Source: an uncultured Rivibacter sp.
GTDB taxonomy: Bacteria > Pseudomonadota > Gammaproteobacteria > Burkholderiales > Burkholderiaceae
Length of the DNA stretch: 20,790 bases
Direction: 5' to 3'
Assembly (NCBI GenBank): GCA_946480925.1
Contig: CAMLLU010000086.1
Location: forward strand, 1-20,790
In this document: in pieces, positions 8,019 to 15,504 of the stretch
Layout: the number at the start of each line of letters is the position of its first letter
Numbering within the stretch: the first letter of the stretch is position 1
The notes under the pieces: generated by a model
The model's input: the letters and a program-made list of their open reading frames with translations, nothing else
Databases searched by the model: none
What the model was told of the DNA's origin: nothing
Position numbers and translations under genes: made by a program

Positions 8019-9124
8019 GGCGCCTGCAGCCCGGTTGCGACCTCCGCAGCACACGCCATGGCGGCGGCAACAACCTGGTCCATGTTGTAGTAGCGGTACT
8101 GGGCCAAGCGTCCCACAAAGGCTACGCGGGGGCTTTCAGCCTCGGCGAGCTCCTGATATCGCTTGAACAGCGCTTCGTTCTCGGGCCTGGGGATCGGGTA
8201 GTAGGGATCGCCCTCGGCGCGAGGATATTCGTACACGACGGAAGTGCCGGACACTGTTTGTCCGGTGAGATGCTTGAACTCCGTGATGCGCGTGTAGTCG
8301 TGCGTCTGTGGATAGTTCACTGTGCCAGTGGGCTGTAGCCGTTCGCTGTCAGGCAGGTGTTCGTGCCGGAACTCGAGCGAGCGATAGGGCAGCCGTCCGA
8401 GCGCATGGTCGAAATACGCATCGATCGGCCCGGTGTAGATGATCCGGTCATAGCCTTTGCCGTCATGCTGGGGGGAGTAGCGGCGCTCGAGCTCAACGGT
8501 AATGTTTCCGTGATCCAGCATGCGCTCGAACATGGCTGTATAGCCCTGTGCCGGCATGAACTGGAAGGTGTCCGTGAAGTAGCGGTCGTCCTCGTTGGTG
8601 CGCGTCGGGATGCGGGCTGCTACGCCGGCCGATAGTTGTTCGAGTTCCAAGCCCCACTGCTTGCGTGTATAGCCCCGGAAGAATCGATCGCACAGATCCC
8701 GGCCCACGCTGGAGAGCACAAGATCGGCGGACGTCTTGATCTCATCTCGGGGCTCGCGCACGCGCTCAAGAAACGCTTGCGCACCAGCCTCGTCGAGGTT
8801 CAGGCCATACAAGCGATTGATGGTTGTGCGGTTGATGGGGATGGGCAGCAGCAGGCCATCCACTTCCGCCAATACACGGTGCTCGTAGAAGCGCCAATCG
8901 GTGAAGCGGGAAAGGAATTCGAAGACCCTCTTGCTGTTGGTGTGGAAGATGTGCGGCCCGTATTCGTGGATCAACACGCCTTGTGCGTCATGGCGATCGT
9001 AGGCATTGCCCGCGATGTGCGGTCGTGCCTCATAAATGGTGACTTGGTGTCCGGCCTCGGCCAGCAAACGGGCGGCAGTCGTTCCGGCGAAGCCACAGCC
9101 GACGACGAGTATCTTGGCCTTCAT
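8015..9124 (-). CDS. glf: UDP-galactopyranose mutase
   Basis: Flavoenzyme that interconverts UDP-galactopyranose and UDP-galactofuranose in the cytoplasm, supplying the donor for Galf-containing glycans. 369 residues, typical of bacterial members. Motifs are the FAD Rossmann GCGFAG (9-14), HIAGNAYD (36-43), HEYGPHIFHT (53-62), GYTRKQWG with substrate-stacking W157, RIPTR (171-175, conserved arginine), DYTRITEF (R279), DPYYPIP, and the C-terminal FVGRLAQYRYYNMDQ (337-350) with its tyrosines and D349. All residues expected for catalysis are present, so it should be active. The start ATG overlaps the stop of the upstream RgpF-like gene as ATGA (9121-9124), and its own stop overlaps the next start in the same way. 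This implies tight stoichiometric coupling of three genes. Confidence 0.97.
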   Translation of the reverse strand: MKAKILVVGCGFAGTTAARLLAEAGHQVTIYEARPHIAGNAYDRHDAQGVLIHEYGPHIFHTNSKRVFEFLSRFTDWRFYEHRVLAEVDGLLLPIPINRTTINRLYGLNLDEAGAQAFLERVREPRDEIKTSADLVLSSVGRDLCDRFFRGYTRKQWGLELEQLSAGVAARIPTRTNEDDRYFTDTFQFMPAQGYTAMFERMLDHGNITVELERRYSPQHDGKGYDRIIYTGPIDAYFDHALGRLPYRSLEFRHEHLPDSERLQPTGTVNYPQTHDYTRITEFKHLTGQTVSGTSVVYEYPRAEGDPYYPIPRPENEALFKRYQELAEAESPRVAFVGRLAQYRYYNMDQVVAAAMACAAEVATGLQAP

Positions 9125-10083
9125 GAGGTGGGTGTACGGTTTGCGAATTCATAGCCGGAGCGAAATTCTTCCGGTACCAGTTGTCTAACGAGATTCGTGT
9201 CCCACTGTTCCTCAAGCACGCTGGTCTTGATGTAGGGGAAGCCCCTCTCGATCAGCAGTTCCCAGCGGTAGTAGGTGTCGTTGAACTCGTAATAACCGGT
9301 TGCCAGATTGGGATAAAGCGCCGTGCAGGTGAAACCGAGCGCCTCCAGGCGCCGGGTCAGGAAGGTCTCATACAGGTCGATGACCAATTCCTTGGTGGGT
9401 AAATTCCGCACGTCGGCGAACCATTCGGCCAGTGCTTCCGATTGCACGGCCTGCTCCTGGAAGACCAGGAAGAAACTCTGCAGGTGAGGACGCGGCTCGG
9501 GGTTCTCGGTCAGGCCGACGACATCGGCAGTGCTGCCGCGGATGGCTTGCAGCATGGCGCTGAAGAGATCTTCGCGCAGCGGGCCCACGATGCTGTCGTT
9601 GGCCAGGACGAGGCGGCTGCAATGGCTCAGCATCGGCCTGATCACCGTGTACACATGTGCCCATGCAGCGAAGTCGAATCCCAGGTTCTCGCGAATGAAC
9701 ACACCGGCCAGCCGTTCGCTCAACGATGGATCGACGTTGAAGACGGTCGGCTCGTGCGGCGTGTTGATGATCAGCACGACGTCAATGCCGGCAGCCAGCA
9801 GCGCCTCGATGTGGCGGACCACATGCCGCTTGATCGCCGGCTGCGGTGCGTAGGTGACGAACAGACAGGTTTCCTGATTCAGCGCACGGCCAACGGGCTT
9901 CTTCGCCACCAGCCTTGCCCTTGTGCAGTTGGTCGTGCCGCCGGCCAGCGACTCCAGCAGCGAGAGATGGCGACGCATCAGCTTGCTGTATTCACGCCGT
10001 CGCACATAAGGCAGTTTGGATTTCAGGTGGCGTCGCCAGTAGCGCCACCACAGGCGCGCGCGCCAGAGCTTTTCGCGGATCAT
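9121..10083 (-). CDS. RgpF-type (rhamnan synthesis protein F family) glycosyltransferase
   Basis: 320 residues from the ATG at 10083, chosen because it lies 8 nt past the stop of the preceding GT2 gene and gives the basic start MIREKLWRARLWWRYWRRHL. A longer frame to 10179 would overlap that gene. RgpF-family signatures are LFVTYAP, IDVVLIINTP, RENLGFDFAAW (131-141), LANDSIVGPL (160-169, with the NDS in place of a DxD), HLQSFFLVFQ (200-209) and a C-terminal FNDTYYRWELLIERGFPYIK. Known family members extend rhamnose- or other deoxyhexose-containing polysaccharides; the sugar cannot be inferred here. It is the third gene of the minus-strand operon, overlapping glf by 4 nt. The arginine/tryptophan-rich N-terminus could sit on the membrane face. 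Confidence 0.88.
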   Translation of the reverse strand: MIREKLWRARLWWRYWRRHLKSKLPYVRRREYSKLMRRHLSLLESLAGGTTNCTRARLVAKKPVGRALNQETCLFVTYAPQPAIKRHVVRHIEALLAAGIDVVLIINTPHEPTVFNVDPSLSERLAGVFIRENLGFDFAAWAHVYTVIRPMLSHCSRLVLANDSIVGPLREDLFSAMLQAIRGSTADVVGLTENPEPRPHLQSFFLVFQEQAVQSEALAEWFADVRNLPTKELVIDLYETFLTRRLEALGFTCTALYPNLATGYYEFNDTYYRWELLIERGFPYIKTSVLEEQWDTNLVRQLVPEEFRSGYEFANRTPTS

Positions 10084-10091
10084 GCTGTCGA

Positions 10092-10958
10092 TCAAAGGTA
10101 TTGCGCAGCCACCCACCGGCCTTCGGTGCGCAGCATGTGCAATGCGTGGCCACGGCTGGCTTGTTCGGCGGCCGCCCATTTCTTGGCCATCTGCCGGCGC
10201 TCGTGCTTGAAACTGCGCCGCGCAAGCCAGTTCATGCCGAGCTTGCGATAGAAGTGATTGCGATCTCCAAGGTCATCGAGCCCGGATTCTTCCTTCATGG
10301 CTTTCTGCGTGATCGAGCCGAAGTGATGCAGCACGGCGTCGCCGATGGTGCCAACGGCAATGCCATGCCGCAGGCAGCGCACGAGAAACTCGACGTCTTC
10401 GCGCCCGCCGAGCTGTCGATCGGTATCCGGAAAGCCGACTTGCTCGAACACGTTGCGGCGCACGGCGAAACATACGCCGTGAAACCAGCCGCGACGGAGC
10501 GCACCGCGCATCGCTGCAAGGTAATCGGCGGCCGTGCTGGCGAAGTCGTAGTCGAGCGGGCCTTCGAACAACGCAGGGCTTACGACGTCCAAGCAATGCT
10601 TCTGCGCAGCCGCCAGCATGGAGGCCATGCCATCCGCGCACACCAGCACGTCGTTGTTGAGCAATACCGTCCACTCGGTATCAGTCGCTGCCAACGCGCC
10701 TTGGGTCCATGCGCCACCACAGCCCAGATTCACTCGATTGCGCAGGCTGGGGAACTGCGGGTTGCTTTGCAGCCAGGCTGGCGTTTCGTCGGTGCTGCCG
10801 TTGTCGATGATCAACAAGGCAGACTCTGGCGTACCTGAAGCCATCAGACTCTCAACACACTGCCGCGTGTACTGCAGCTGATTGAGGACCGGGATGACGA
10901 TCCGGTAGTTTGGAACTTGCCGGTGCCGGTCGGAAGCATCTTGTTTCTGTGCTTGCAT
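10092..10958 (-). CDS. Family 2 glycosyltransferase
   Basis: GT-A fold inverting transferase of 288 residues. It shows YRIVIPVLNQLQYTRQCVES at 18-37, the nucleotide-binding LLIIDNGSTDET (48-59), NLGCGGAWTQG (77-87), and LLNNDVLV (99-106), whose NND takes the place of the metal-binding DxD. GGREDVEF (184-191) holds the likely catalytic ED pair. Family relatives of this NND/GGREDVEF type are often annotated as rhamnosyltransferase-like enzymes of surface-glycan loci; the actual donor is unknown. It lies 12 nt after msbA and 8 nt before the RgpF-like gene, so it is clearly part of the operon. The C-terminus is rich in Arg, Lys and Trp and may contact membrane. Confidence 0.92.
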   Translation of the reverse strand: MQAQKQDASDRHRQVPNYRIVIPVLNQLQYTRQCVESLMASGTPESALLIIDNGSTDETPAWLQSNPQFPSLRNRVNLGCGGAWTQGALAATDTEWTVLLNNDVLVCADGMASMLAAAQKHCLDVVSPALFEGPLDYDFASTAADYLAAMRGALRRGWFHGVCFAVRRNVFEQVGFPDTDRQLGGREDVEFLVRCLRHGIAVGTIGDAVLHHFGSITQKAMKEESGLDDLGDRNHFYRKLGMNWLARRSFKHERRQMAKKWAAAEQASRGHALHMLRTEGRWVAAQYL

Positions 10959-10970
10959 GCAGGATCCCGT

Positions 10971-12707
10971 TCAGGTCTTGAACTGCAGCGCATGCAGTCG
11001 CGCGAACAGGCCGCCTTGCGCCAGGAGTTCGGCATGGGTGCCTTGTTCGACCACGCGGCCACGGTCGAGCACAAGCACTCGATCCGCCGCTTCGATGGTG
11101 GACAGTCGATGCGCGATCACGATCGAAGTGCGTCCGGCCATCAGCTTCTCCAGCGCGTTCTGCACCAAGCGCTCGCTCTCGCTGTCGAGCGCGGAGGTGG
11201 CTTCGTCGAGTATGAGTACGGGCGCATCCTTGTAGATGGCTCGCGCGATGGCAAGGCGCTGGCGCTGCCCGCCGGAAAGTTGGCTGCCGTTGTGGCCGAT
11301 GGAACTGTCGATGCCTTGCGGGAGTGTCTCGATGAAGTCCAGCAAGTTCGCACCGGCTAGCGCCGCACGCACCCGGTCTGGGTCGACGTCATCACCCAGA
11401 GCCACGTTGGCGGCGACACTGTCGTTGAAAAGCACCACGTCTTGGCTTACCAATGCGAACTGCTTGCGTAGCGAGTCCATCTGCCATTGCGTGAGAGGCA
11501 CGCTATCAAGCGACACAGTGCCCCGCGTCGGATCGAGGAAGCGAGGCAGCAGGTTCACCAGCGAAGTCTTGCCCGCACCGGAAGGGCCCACGAGTGCGAC
11601 GGTCTCACCGGCTCGGATCCGCAGATGAACGCCGGAGAGGGCGGGCGTCTGATCGTCGCGATACTGAAGCTCGACGCCGTCAAGCTCGATGTCGCCTCGA
11701 GCTTGCGTGGACACGTGTGTGCCGCCTTGTTCGACCGGGGTGTGATGGATCAATATCACGCCACGCTCTACTGCGGCCAAGCCTCGCGAAACCGGTCCAG
11801 CGACTTCAGACAGATGCTTGAGCGGCGTCGCCAGCGCGATGGCGGCAGTGAGGAATCCCACGAAGCTGCCTACCGTTGCACCGCTGGATGTGCTTTGCCA
11901 CATTGCTGCGGCAATCACCGCCGCGAGGGCGCAAGCCGTGAACAGCTGCGTCACGGGAGTCACGACCGAAGCTGCGACCGTGGCCTTCAACAGCAGCCGG
12001 CGCAGCGCATTGCTCGTCTGCTGGAATCGCTCGTTCTGTGCGTGCTCTGCCCCGTGCAGTCGCACGATGCGCCATGCCAGCACGTTCTCTTCGACAACGT
12101 AAGCCAGCTTGTCGGTGGCCAGCTGTGCTTCCATTGTCAGGCGGTGCATGCGACGACCGAAGGCGCGCATCGTGAAGCCGACGGCCGGCACGATGGCCGC
12201 AATGAACAGAGTCAGCTTCCAGTTCGTCCACAGCAGAAAACCGAGAAGGGCTATGACGGTGAAACTGTCCTTGATGAGAACCTGCACCGCGCCGACGAGT
12301 TGTGAGACCCCCCCCAGCACTTCGTAGACGACGGTGTTGATAAGGCTGCTGGCAGAGCGCTCCACGAAAACTGCTGGCTGCGCATCGAGCAGGCGTGAAA
12401 ACATGGCTGCACGCATACGAAGCGTGGCTTGGTTCGCAGCCCAGGAAAGCGTGTAATTGACGACGAACCCGGCAATGCCCCGCACGACGAACAGCATGAC
12501 GATCGCCGCAGGGATCACCCAGAGTGGCAAGAGATCGCGCTGAAATCCCTTGTCCACCAGCACATTCATCAGATAGGCAAGGCTGCTCTCGGTTGCCGCG
12601 CCGATGGCCGCTCCGATGCCGGAAAGAATGAAAGCCCACCGGGTGCCAGCGAAGTAGGGCCAGATGGCGCGCAACTTCTGAAAAGTGGGGTTGTTGGTGA
12701 TCGACAT
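10971..12707 (-). CDS. msbA: Lipid A export ABC transporter (permease fused to ATPase), MsbA family
   Basis: Half-transporter that dimerises to flip lipid A-core (or a related glycolipid) across the inner membrane. 578 residues, E. coli-like length. The N-terminal half (about 20-300) carries the six-helix exporter domain, for instance helices near 22-50, 62-85, 150-180 and 245-295. The C-terminal ATPase has Walker A GPSGAGKT (374-381), Q-loop region SQDVVLF, signature LSGGQRQR (478-485), Walker B VLILDEATSALD (497-508) and H-loop IAHRLST (H533). The start is MSITNNPTFQ at 12707; no clear Shine-Dalgarno sequence precedes it. It is the first gene of the minus-strand glycan operon and is driven from the palindromic promoter at 12748-12796. 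The coding strand holds a run of eight G (12308-12315). It could be the housekeeping MsbA or a dedicated paralogue. Confidence 0.93.
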   Translation of the reverse strand: MSITNNPTFQKLRAIWPYFAGTRWAFILSGIGAAIGAATESSLAYLMNVLVDKGFQRDLLPLWVIPAAIVMLFVVRGIAGFVVNYTLSWAANQATLRMRAAMFSRLLDAQPAVFVERSASSLINTVVYEVLGGVSQLVGAVQVLIKDSFTVIALLGFLLWTNWKLTLFIAAIVPAVGFTMRAFGRRMHRLTMEAQLATDKLAYVVEENVLAWRIVRLHGAEHAQNERFQQTSNALRRLLLKATVAASVVTPVTQLFTACALAAVIAAAMWQSTSSGATVGSFVGFLTAAIALATPLKHLSEVAGPVSRGLAAVERGVILIHHTPVEQGGTHVSTQARGDIELDGVELQYRDDQTPALSGVHLRIRAGETVALVGPSGAGKTSLVNLLPRFLDPTRGTVSLDSVPLTQWQMDSLRKQFALVSQDVVLFNDSVAANVALGDDVDPDRVRAALAGANLLDFIETLPQGIDSSIGHNGSQLSGGQRQRLAIARAIYKDAPVLILDEATSALDSESERLVQNALEKLMAGRTSIVIAHRLSTIEAADRVLVLDRGRVVEQGTHAELLAQGGLFARLHALQFKT

Positions 12708-12747
12708 TCGGGAGATGCGGGCAGGCGCGCGAGGCGGGCTGGGACGG

Positions 12748-12796
12748 CGCGATTGTAGGCAGCAGGGGTGCGGCTCTACGGCTGCCTACAATCGCG
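12748..12796. promoter_or_regulatory. Palindromic divergent promoter with two mirrored TACAAT boxes
   Basis: CGCGATTGTAGGCAGC (12748-12763) and GCTGCCTACAATCGCG (12781-12796) are perfect 16-bp inverted repeats separated by 17 nt. Each arm contains TACAAT reading outward: 12787-12792 on the plus strand, toward the WaaE-like gene, and 12757-12752 on the minus strand, toward msbA. Expected transcription starts are near 12799 (20-nt leader) and 12745 (about 38-nt leader). No good -35 hexamer is visible at standard spacing in either direction, so the arms may also be an operator, or the pair may need an activator. The assignment as a promoter is inferred from the -10 match and position. Confidence 0.6.
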
Positions 12797-12818
12797 GCTG
12801 TTTTTCTTGCCGCCGGTC

Positions 12819-13616
12819 ATGTCGTCTCTCTCGGTCATCGTCATCACCAAAAACGAAGCCGCAAGCATCGAGGCTTGCCTCGCTTCGGTGCCCTTCGCCG
12901 ACGAGTGGATCGTGGTGGATTCGGGCAGCACCGACGGCACGCGCGAGATCGCGCGGCGCTTCGGGGCGCGGGTCGTGGAGACGAACGACTGGCCTGGCTT
13001 CGGTCCGCAGAAAAACCGGGCATTGGCCGAGGCGCAGGGCGAGTGGGTGCTGAGCCTCGATGCCGATGAGCGGTTGAGCCTGGAGCTGTCTGAGCAGATT
13101 CGGGCTGCGATTCAGGGCGACGCGGCCGTGGCCTACACGGTGTCGCGGCTGTCTTCGTTTTGCGGCCAGTGGATGCGCCACGGTGACTGGTATCCAGATC
13201 ACGTATTGCGCTTGTTCAGGCGCGGCCAAGCCTCTTTCAGCAACGATCTCGTGCATGAGTCGGTGCAGTGCAACGGCAAGGTCGGTCACCTCGACGGCCA
13301 CTTGCTGCACGACAGCATGCCCAGCCTCGAAGAGTGCCTGGACAAGATGAACCGCTATTCCAGCGGCCGGGCGCGCGACCAGCACCGCGCCGGCAAGCGG
13401 GGTGGCCTGGGCACGGCCATCGGCCATGGGCTGTGGGCTTTCGTGCGCTCGTACTTCATGCGTGGCGGCCTGCTCGACGGTCGCATGGGTTTCATCGTGG
13501 CGTTCAGCATCGCTGAGGGTACTTACTACCGTTACCTCAAGTTGTGGATGCTGGACCGGGGACTTGGGTCACCATCAAAGCAAGTCGTCAACAAGAAGGG
13601 TCTGCATGCAGAGTGA
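12819..13616 (+). CDS. WaaE/KdtX-like family 2 glycosyltransferase (LPS core)
   Basis: 265 residues. The GT-A motifs are SLSVIVITKNEAASIEACL (3-21), WIVVDSGSTDGT (30-41), WPGFGPQKNRALA (58-70) and the metal-binding LDADE (80-84). The GFGPQKN block, LFRRGQASFSNDLVHE and a conserved C-terminal segment with RYSSGRARDQ and FSIAEGTYYRYLK are typical of the WaaE/KdtX group, beta-1,4-glucosyltransferases that act on the inner-core heptose of lipopolysaccharide. The ATG at 12819 was chosen because the frame upstream (to 12768) runs into the promoter palindrome and adds non-family residues. The last 11 nt overlap the tolB start, implying coupling of LPS-core and Tol-Pal expression. The donor sugar is not provable from sequence. 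Confidence 0.9.
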   Translation: MSSLSVIVITKNEAASIEACLASVPFADEWIVVDSGSTDGTREIARRFGARVVETNDWPGFGPQKNRALAEAQGEWVLSLDADERLSLELSEQIRAAIQGDAAVAYTVSRLSSFCGQWMRHGDWYPDHVLRLFRRGQASFSNDLVHESVQCNGKVGHLDGHLLHDSMPSLEECLDKMNRYSSGRARDQHRAGKRGGLGTAIGHGLWAFVRSYFMRGGLLDGRMGFIVAFSIAEGTYYRYLKLWMLDRGLGSPSKQVVNKKGLHAE

Positions 13617-14919
13617 TCGTCAGCATCAGCGCGATGCCTGGTCGCGTCGTTCGTTCCTCCTCAAACCTTCCGTCGCGGCATTGGGGGCAGCCTGGGCCGG
13701 CGGTGCGCTGGCGCAGTTCCGGGTAGAGATCTCCGGCGTTGGCGCCACACAGGTTCCCATTGGCGTAGTGCGCTTTCGCGACGAGCAGAAGGCACCGCAG
13801 GCTGTGTCGGCTATCGTGCGCGCCGATCTGGAGCGCAGCGGCCTGTTCCGCAACCTCGACACCAACGGCGCGGCGCTTGACGAAACTTCGAAGCCGGTGC
13901 TGGGCGACTGGCGTTCGAAAGGCGCCGACGCCTTGCTGGCAGGGTCGGTGATGCGGCTGGCAGATGGCCGCTTCGACGTGCGCTATGCGTTGTGGGACGT
14001 CGTGAAGGGCAACAACATCGGCGGCAGCGCGATGGCCGTACCGGCCGCCGACCTGCGGCTGGCCGCGCACCGTGTCGCTGACGACGTCTACGAAAAGCTC
14101 ACCGGCGAGAAAGGGGTGTTCTCCACCCGCATTGCCTACGTCAGCAAGGTGGGCAGCCGCTACACCCTGTGGGTGGCCGACGCCGACGGCGAGGGGGCCC
14201 AGTCGGCGTTGACGAGCCCCGAGCCCATCATCTCGCCCGCGTGGTCGCCCAACGGCAAGGAGCTCGCCTATGTTTCCTTCGAAAGCCGCAAGGCCGTGGT
14301 GTACGTGCAGGATGTCTCCACCGGAGCTCGCAGGACAGTAGCCAATTTCCGCGGCACCAACAGCGCGCCGGCCTGGTCGCCCGACGGGCAGCAGCTGGCC
14401 GCCACCTTGAGCCGCGACGGCATCTCGCAGCTTTACGTGATGAGTCGCAGCGGCGACAACTTGCGCCGGCTCACGTCGAGCAATGCCATCGACACCGAGG
14501 CCACGTGGTCGGCCGACGGGCGCTCGATCTACTTCGTGAGCGACCGTGGCGGTAGCCCGCAGGTCTACCGCATGAGCGCAGGCGGCGGCTCGCCCGACCG
14601 GGTTACGTTTTCCGGTAGTTACAACATCAGCCCGGCGCTCAGCCCCGACGGACGCTCGATGGCGTTCATCTCAAGGGTGGGCGGTGCCTTCCGTTTGCAC
14701 GTGATGGACTTGGCGAGCGGAACTGTAACGGCGCTGACCGACACAAATGACGACGAAAGCCCGAGCTTCGCACCGAACGGCCGGCTCATCATCTACGCGA
14801 CACGTGCCCAGGGCCGCGACGTATTGATGACCACTACCGTGGATGGCAGGATCAAAGCCCAGCTGTCCGTGCCGCAGGCTGACGTCCGAGAACCCGTTTG
14901 GGGCCCGTTTGGGCGTTGA
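13606..14919 (+). CDS. tolB: Tol-Pal system periplasmic beta-propeller protein TolB
   Basis: Periplasmic partner of Pal and TolA in the envelope-spanning Tol-Pal complex, needed for outer-membrane invagination at division. 437 residues, the usual size. An AAGAAGG Shine-Dalgarno (13593-13599) supports the ATG at 13606; the longer frame from 13402 is the shadow of the upstream gene. The signal peptide has the Tat-like motif SRRSFLLK (13-20), a hydrophobic stretch, and a cleavage site after ALA36 before QFRVEISG. The N-terminal D1/D2 domain (about 37-160) is followed by propeller repeats of the form SPAWSPNGKELAYVS, APAWSPDGQQLAATL, EATWSADGRSIYFVSDRGG, SPALSPDGRSMAFIS and SPSFAPNGRLIIYAT. tolQ, tolR and tolA are not upstream, unlike the usual cluster. 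pal follows after 49 nt. Confidence 0.96.
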   Translation: MQSDRQHQRDAWSRRSFLLKPSVAALGAAWAGGALAQFRVEISGVGATQVPIGVVRFRDEQKAPQAVSAIVRADLERSGLFRNLDTNGAALDETSKPVLGDWRSKGADALLAGSVMRLADGRFDVRYALWDVVKGNNIGGSAMAVPAADLRLAAHRVADDVYEKLTGEKGVFSTRIAYVSKVGSRYTLWVADADGEGAQSALTSPEPIISPAWSPNGKELAYVSFESRKAVVYVQDVSTGARRTVANFRGTNSAPAWSPDGQQLAATLSRDGISQLYVMSRSGDNLRRLTSSNAIDTEATWSADGRSIYFVSDRGGSPQVYRMSAGGGSPDRVTFSGSYNISPALSPDGRSMAFISRVGGAFRLHVMDLASGTVTALTDTNDDESPSFAPNGRLIIYATRAQGRDVLMTTTVDGRIKAQLSVPQADVREPVWGPFGR

Positions 14920-14955
14920 CTAGAGTGCCGCAAAGGCACATTTCGCAATCAGTAG

Positions 14956-14961
14956 AAGGAG
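14956..14961 (+). promoter_or_regulatory. Strong Shine-Dalgarno of pal
   Basis: AAGGAG with a 7-nt spacer before the ATG at 14969. It is the best ribosome-binding site in the window and fits the high copy number expected for the Pal lipoprotein. The 49-nt tolB-pal gap shows no hairpin terminator. Confidence 0.85.
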
Positions 14962-14968
14962 AGAAATC

Positions 14969-15502
14969 ATGACCGCAATTCGAAGCCTGGCGCCGTTGGC
15001 GGCGTTGTTGGTGCTGGCTGGCTGTGCCTCGAGCGTCAAGCTCGATGAGACCCCGGTGGAGTCTCGTACTGCCCCCTCCACCACAGCACCGGGTGCTGGC
15101 GCGACGAGCGGCCAGACGAGCCAGTCGCAGGTGGCCAAGGTCGACCTGAGCAAGCAGGGCGATGCCGCGGCCGGTCTGGGTCGCGTGGTGTACTTCGACT
15201 TCGACAGTTACGTGGTGAAGGACGAGTTCCGCACCGTGGTCGAGGGCAACGCGAAGGCTCTTGCTGCCGACCGCAAGAAGCGTGTCATGGTCGAAGGCCA
15301 CACCGACGAGCGCGGCGGCCGTGAGTACAACCTGGCGCTGGGCCAGAAGCGCGCAGAGGCCGTGGTGAAGTCGCTGACCTTGCTGGGTGTCCAGGACACC
15401 CAGGTCGAAGCCGTGAGCTACGGTGAAGAGCGCCCCGCTGCCACCGGCACCGATGAGTCCGCGTGGTCGAAGAACCGCCGCGCCGAACTCAAGGACCGCT
15501 GA
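14969..15502 (+). CDS. pal: Peptidoglycan-associated lipoprotein Pal
   Basis: Outer-membrane lipoprotein that binds peptidoglycan and TolB. 177 residues. The signal peptide ends in the lipobox LAGC with the lipidated cysteine at position 19. A flexible Ser/Thr/Ala/Gly-rich linker (about 20-60) leads to an OmpA-like peptidoglycan-binding domain: VVYFDFDSYVVKDEF, then VEGHTDERGGREYNLALGQK (the classic aspartate/arginine diaminopimelate-binding block), YGEERPAATG, and the closing SKNRRAELKD. No +2 aspartate follows the cysteine (Ala20), so Lol-dependent sorting to the outer membrane is expected. It sits between tolB and cpoB in the conserved order. Confidence 0.97.
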   Translation: MTAIRSLAPLAALLVLAGCASSVKLDETPVESRTAPSTTAPGAGATSGQTSQSQVAKVDLSKQGDAAAGLGRVVYFDFDSYVVKDEFRTVVEGNAKALAADRKKRVMVEGHTDERGGREYNLALGQKRAEAVVKSLTLLGVQDTQVEAVSYGEERPAATGTDESAWSKNRRAELKDR

Positions 15503-15504
15503 TC

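Noticed and set aside
9442..10251. 269-codon plus-strand frame across the RgpF-like and GT2 genes
   Set aside because: It is antisense to two genes with strong family motifs and shows no domain or ribosome-binding site.
11487..12305. 272-codon plus-strand frame within msbA
   Set aside because: It is antisense to the MsbA transmembrane region, and its composition is that of a complement frame.
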